From the NCBI GenBank assembly GCA_007117175.1, contig SKGZ01000254.1:1-8008 (forward strand): a stretch of DNA of 8,008 nt, read 5' to 3'. A program made the position numbers and the translations under genes. Source of the DNA: Bacteriovoracales bacterium. GTDB lineage: Bacteria; Bdellovibrionota; Bacteriovoracia; Bacteriovoracales; Bacteriovoracaceae. Below the pieces are notes generated by a model. It saw only the letters and a program-made list of their open reading frames with translations, searched no databases and was not told the origin of the DNA. Shown piece after piece: positions 5,559-8,008 of the stretch (positions are counted from its first letter, which is position 1; each line of letters opens with the position of its first letter).

Positions 5559-6238
5559 GACTCTTATTACTCTTATTCTTAGTGAGTTGTTCCACTTCGT
5601 CTTTAGTTCGTAATCGTGGAGATTCTTTTCAGGCCTTACAATGGGTCGCTTTGGAAAATATGCAAATTGTTCCAGCAAGAGAAGCTTTTGAGTCTTCTCG
5701 TTATTATTCATCTCAAAAATTAGATCAAGAAAAGTTAATCAAAGAATTAGAAAAGAAGAAATGGAGCTTCTTAATTCCTCGAGAGCAAAAGACGCATATT
5801 GAGAAAGGAGAGAGCTTAGCTGTTAAAAATAAAATTATTATTAAAACAGTAGGAGACTTTTATCAGGTCTATTATAAGGGAGGTCATTTCCTAGTTTCCA
5901 TGGATCACTCTCCTGCACTTATTGGACTTAAAAATCAATTTCTTTTTTCTAGTGATCAAAAGGGGCAAGCTGTCCATGAAGAGCAAAATCGACTGATTCA
6001 GGATTTTATTATGCAAAATCAACAATACTCTCAATTTGAAGGGATCGCATTGGCCAAGAAAATAGCGATTGGTATGCCTGAAAGACTTTTAATGCTTTCT
6101 CGGGGCACTCCTAGTCGTGCCTATCGTTCAGAAGTGGATGGTAAGCCTGTGCGAGTTCTGCTTTATCTTCAGGATCAACCACGTTTTAAAATTATCGTCT
6201 CGCAAGAGGGATTAATTGAATCCTGGACTTCGCAGTAA
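5555..6238 (+). CDS. Lipoprotein of unknown function coupled to the osmoprotectant transporter
   Basis: The 227-residue product begins with a short hydrophobic signal and a textbook lipobox LVSC (9-12), so Cys12 is probably lipidated. Gln, Asp and Lys/Glu-rich helical stretches follow (about 43-90 and 140-170). The last 60 residues start IAIGMPERLLMLSRGTPSRA (170-189) and continue into beta-strand-like segments ending in EGLIESW. This pattern, G-M-x-x-x-x-L...G-x-P then strands, resembles the BamE/SmpA-like fold common in small lipoproteins, but that is a motif impression, not an assignment. Its ATG lies inside the stop of the permease gene (ATGA) with no ribosome-binding site nearby, so its translation probably depends on the permease. 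It may help the transporter, or it may only share the transcript. Its last 27 bases overlap aroC on the other strand. Confidence 0.8.
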   Translation: MRLLLLLFLVSCSTSSLVRNRGDSFQALQWVALENMQIVPAREAFESSRYYSSQKLDQEKLIKELEKKKWSFLIPREQKTHIEKGESLAVKNKIIIKTVGDFYQVYYKGGHFLVSMDHSPALIGLKNQFLFSSDQKGQAVHEEQNRLIQDFIMQNQQYSQFEGIALAKKIAIGMPERLLMLSRGTPSRAYRSEVDGKPVRVLLYLQDQPRFKIIVSQEGLIESWTSQ

Positions 6239-7300
6239 ATAGTGATCTGCTAAAACAAATTCAACCATTGATTGGGCGACAGGAGCAATGCGTGGTAGCA
6301 GACAAGGGTCATGACGACCTTCTATTTTTATTATTTCAGTCTTGCCACTTAAATTGATCGCTTTTTGCTCCAATGCAATACTTGAAGGAGGCTTTACTGC
6401 CAGATTGATTAACAGTGGTTGCCCACTACTGATTCCTGCCATGAGACCGCCGTGATGATTCGTAAGAAATGAAACTTGATCATCAATAATGACTTGTTGG
6501 TCATTGAATTCACTTCCTTTCATGGTGACACAATCAAAACCCTTACCAAAACTAATACCCATGACTGCCGGTAAACTCATAAGAGCTGCACTTAAATCAG
6601 ATTTAAGTTTGGCAAAAATCGGTTCCCCCAGTCCTAGGGGGACATTTTTAGCAATGATTTGACAAATACCGCCACAGGAGTCTCCTTGTGCTTTAAGCTC
6701 CTTAATATAATCTTGCATGAGTTTTTCAACTTGATTGTCGGGGCAACGGATAGCACTTTGATCAATCTGCTTGGTCTTTAAGCAGAGTTTCTCTTGATAG
6801 CTCAATTGAGATTGATAAGGTCCAATCTGCTGGGTAAAGGCGATAACCTCAATTTTAGTTTTCTGTAAGATCTTTTGTGCAATGACTGCTGCGGCCACCC
6901 GACAAACAGTTTCACGAGCACTACTGCGTCCTCCTCCCCGGTAGTCACGATGTTGATATTTTTGCTGATACACATAATCACCATGGCCTGGGCGGTAGAT
7001 CTCTTTGAGATTCTTATAGTCTTGACTTCGTTGATCTTTGTTCGCAATGACTAAGCACACGGGTGCACCTGTGGTGAGCCCTTCAAAAACCCCACTGGTG
7101 ATTTGGACTTCGTCTGTTTCTTTGCGTGAAGTAGTAAAATCTGATTGGCCAGGAGCTCTTCTTTGCATGGAATCTGTAAAGTCTGCAGTTTTTAATGGAA
7201 TTTTGGCAGGGACTCCATCAATAATCACTGTGTACGAGTGACCATGAGACTCTCCAGCACAGGTCATAGTGAGTCTTCTGCCAAAGCTATTAGCTTTCAT
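6212..7300 (-). CDS. aroC: Chorismate synthase
   Basis: The 362-residue enzyme catalyses the last shikimate step, 1,4-trans-elimination of phosphate from 5-enolpyruvylshikimate-3-phosphate to chorismate, and needs reduced FMN. Signatures visible: GESHG (16-20, catalytic His19), RRAPGQS (47-53), RPGHGDYVYQQKY (103-115, His106), RDYRGGGRSSARET (118-131), and near the C terminus RHDPCLLPR. The length matches the family (about 350-365). The start at 7300 gives the canonical MKANSFGRR opening and has AGGAG 10 bases upstream (7311-7315). An earlier in-frame ATG at 7336 would add 12 non-conserved residues inside aroB and is rejected. The gene overlaps the aroB end by 11 bases, so the two are surely one operon. 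The 3' end overlaps the lipoprotein gene by 27 bases, so any terminator lies inside that gene. Confidence 0.96.
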   Translation of the reverse strand: MKANSFGRRLTMTCAGESHGHSYTVIIDGVPAKIPLKTADFTDSMQRRAPGQSDFTTSRKETDEVQITSGVFEGLTTGAPVCLVIANKDQRSQDYKNLKEIYRPGHGDYVYQQKYQHRDYRGGGRSSARETVCRVAAAVIAQKILQKTKIEVIAFTQQIGPYQSQLSYQEKLCLKTKQIDQSAIRCPDNQVEKLMQDYIKELKAQGDSCGGICQIIAKNVPLGLGEPIFAKLKSDLSAALMSLPAVMGISFGKGFDCVTMKGSEFNDQQVIIDDQVSFLTNHHGGLMAGISSGQPLLINLAVKPPSSIALEQKAINLSGKTEIIKIEGRHDPCLLPRIAPVAQSMVEFVLADHYLLRSPGFN

Positions 7301-8008
7301 AATTCCAATACTCCTGTAAAATAGCTTCAGTTTCATTGAGCCTCAGATGGCATGGTTTCCATTTTTTTTGAGACAGAACAAAAAATGAAAATTTTTGATG
7401 ATTTTGATTTTTTTTATCATACTGTAGGGCCTTGAAGATTTTATTTTTTTGAGCAGTTGTCAATTTTTGATAATAGGGCCAGCTGTTTAATAATTGTCTT
7501 TGTTCAAGATAGCGATCTTTTGTTATTTTTTTTAAAAAGTGTGATAAGAAAAGTTCAAAGCGAAGCCCCTCAATCACTGCCATCCCATGTGGAATTTTTA
7601 AAACGCTCTCAATGGCGTGACCATAGCTATGACCAAGATTTAAAAGTGATCTTAGCTTTTTTGTTTCAAACTCATCCTTTTCGACTATCTTTTTTTTAAT
7701 GAGAATGGCCTTCTTTAAATTGGTTATGATTGCTTTATCAGTTCCTTGAGATGAGCTGGTCAGTTCCTTGGCAATTTTTCGTTGCCATTGAATGTCTTGC
7801 TGTAAGAAGGCTAGTTTCATCATCTCAGCAACACCGCTCAAAAACTGAGTCTTGCCAAGACCATGAATCCATTCTTGGCATAGCCATACCTGGCTAGCCG
7901 GATAGAAGGATCCTAACTGATTTTTATGGTTGGCAAAATTAATAGCATTTTTTCCTCCATAACTGCTATCAACCATTGCCAGTAAAGTGGTGGGAATTAA
8001 GACAATAT
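7290..8008 (-). CDS. aroB: 3-dehydroquinate synthase (partial, N-terminal third outside window)
   Basis: The visible 238 residues are the C-terminal two thirds of AroB (usual length about 350-370), which converts 3-deoxy-D-arabino-heptulosonate 7-phosphate to 3-dehydroquinate using NAD+ and a divalent metal. The frame is open to the window edge and begins IVLIPTTLLAMVDSSYGGKN, the conserved PTTLLA-x-D-x-S-x-GGK segment. Further landmarks are SGVAEMMK (metal-ligand Glu), LNLGHSYGHAIE (His ligand and active-site His) and the second metal His in IPHGMAVIEG. The Met at 7974-7976 is internal to the conserved block and is not the start. The C-terminal part is rich in Lys and Gln. The stop at 7290-7292 lies inside aroC, giving an 11-base out-of-frame overlap and likely translational coupling. 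Promoter and start lie beyond the window. Confidence 0.95.
   Translation of the reverse strand, partial: IVLIPTTLLAMVDSSYGGKNAINFANHKNQLGSFYPASQVWLCQEWIHGLGKTQFLSGVAEMMKLAFLQQDIQWQRKIAKELTSSSQGTDKAIITNLKKAILIKKKIVEKDEFETKKLRSLLNLGHSYGHAIESVLKIPHGMAVIEGLRFELFLSHFLKKITKDRYLEQRQLLNSWPYYQKLTTAQKNKIFKALQYDKKNQNHQKFSFFVLSQKKWKPCHLRLNETEAILQEYWNYES

Noticed and set aside
7038..7241. Plus-strand open frame opposite aroC
   Set aside because: It is antisense to the conserved N-terminal half of chorismate synthase and is explained by that constraint.
7301..7336. Upstream ATG that would extend AroC by 12 residues
   Set aside because: The extra residues lie inside aroB, are not part of the conserved chorismate synthase opening, and the ATG at 7300 has AGGAG upstream and gives the standard NSFGR start.

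Overview
The window is AT-rich (roughly 40% GC by eye), densely coding DNA from a bacterium that is most likely Gram-negative. Two predicted lipoproteins, an inner-membrane FxsA-type protein and a periplasm-facing ABC transporter support this. Lineage cannot be fixed from the sequence. The gene density, base composition and lipoprotein content would suit a Bdellovibrionota-like or other AT-rich proteobacterial group, but that is inference.

Layout. Bases 1-126 hold the probable 3' end of a gene that starts outside the window. After a short intergenic region with a good sigma70-type promoter, a 659-residue exported protein (236-2215, +) carries four cysteine-rich repeats followed by seven Asp-box (BNR-like) repeats, probably a seven-bladed beta-propeller. 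It runs tail to tail, with stop codons overlapping, into fxsA (2212-2685, -). The region 2686-2809 is a divergent promoter region. To its right is a compact plus-strand cluster of four genes: a probable iota-class carbonic anhydrase (2810-3283), an ABC ATPase of the quaternary-amine osmoprotectant type (3304-4029), a fusion of substrate-binding domain and permease (4026-5558), and a lipoprotein of unknown function (5555-6238). The last three are joined by 4-base ATGA overlaps. The lipoprotein gene overlaps convergently by 27 bases with a minus-strand shikimate pair: aroC (chorismate synthase, 6212-7300) downstream of aroB (3-dehydroquinate synthase, from 7290 to beyond the window edge). These two overlap by 11 bases.

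How the genes work together. The ATPase and the binding-protein/permease fusion form a complete two-gene importer for a compatible solute or related quaternary amine or thiol-betaine. The lipoprotein, locked to them by translational overlap, may be an accessory part of that system. The carbonic anhydrase lies only 20 bases upstream of the ATPase and is probably co-transcribed, which links CO2/bicarbonate interconversion with solute uptake in an unexpected way. AroB and AroC act at the second and seventh steps of the shikimate pathway to chorismate. I saw no RNA genes, insertion sequences, CRISPR arrays or prophage genes. No stretch above 300 bases lacks a gene. The window looks like ordinary chromosome, and the carbonic anhydrase/transporter cluster and the repeat-propeller lipoprotein are its least ordinary parts.
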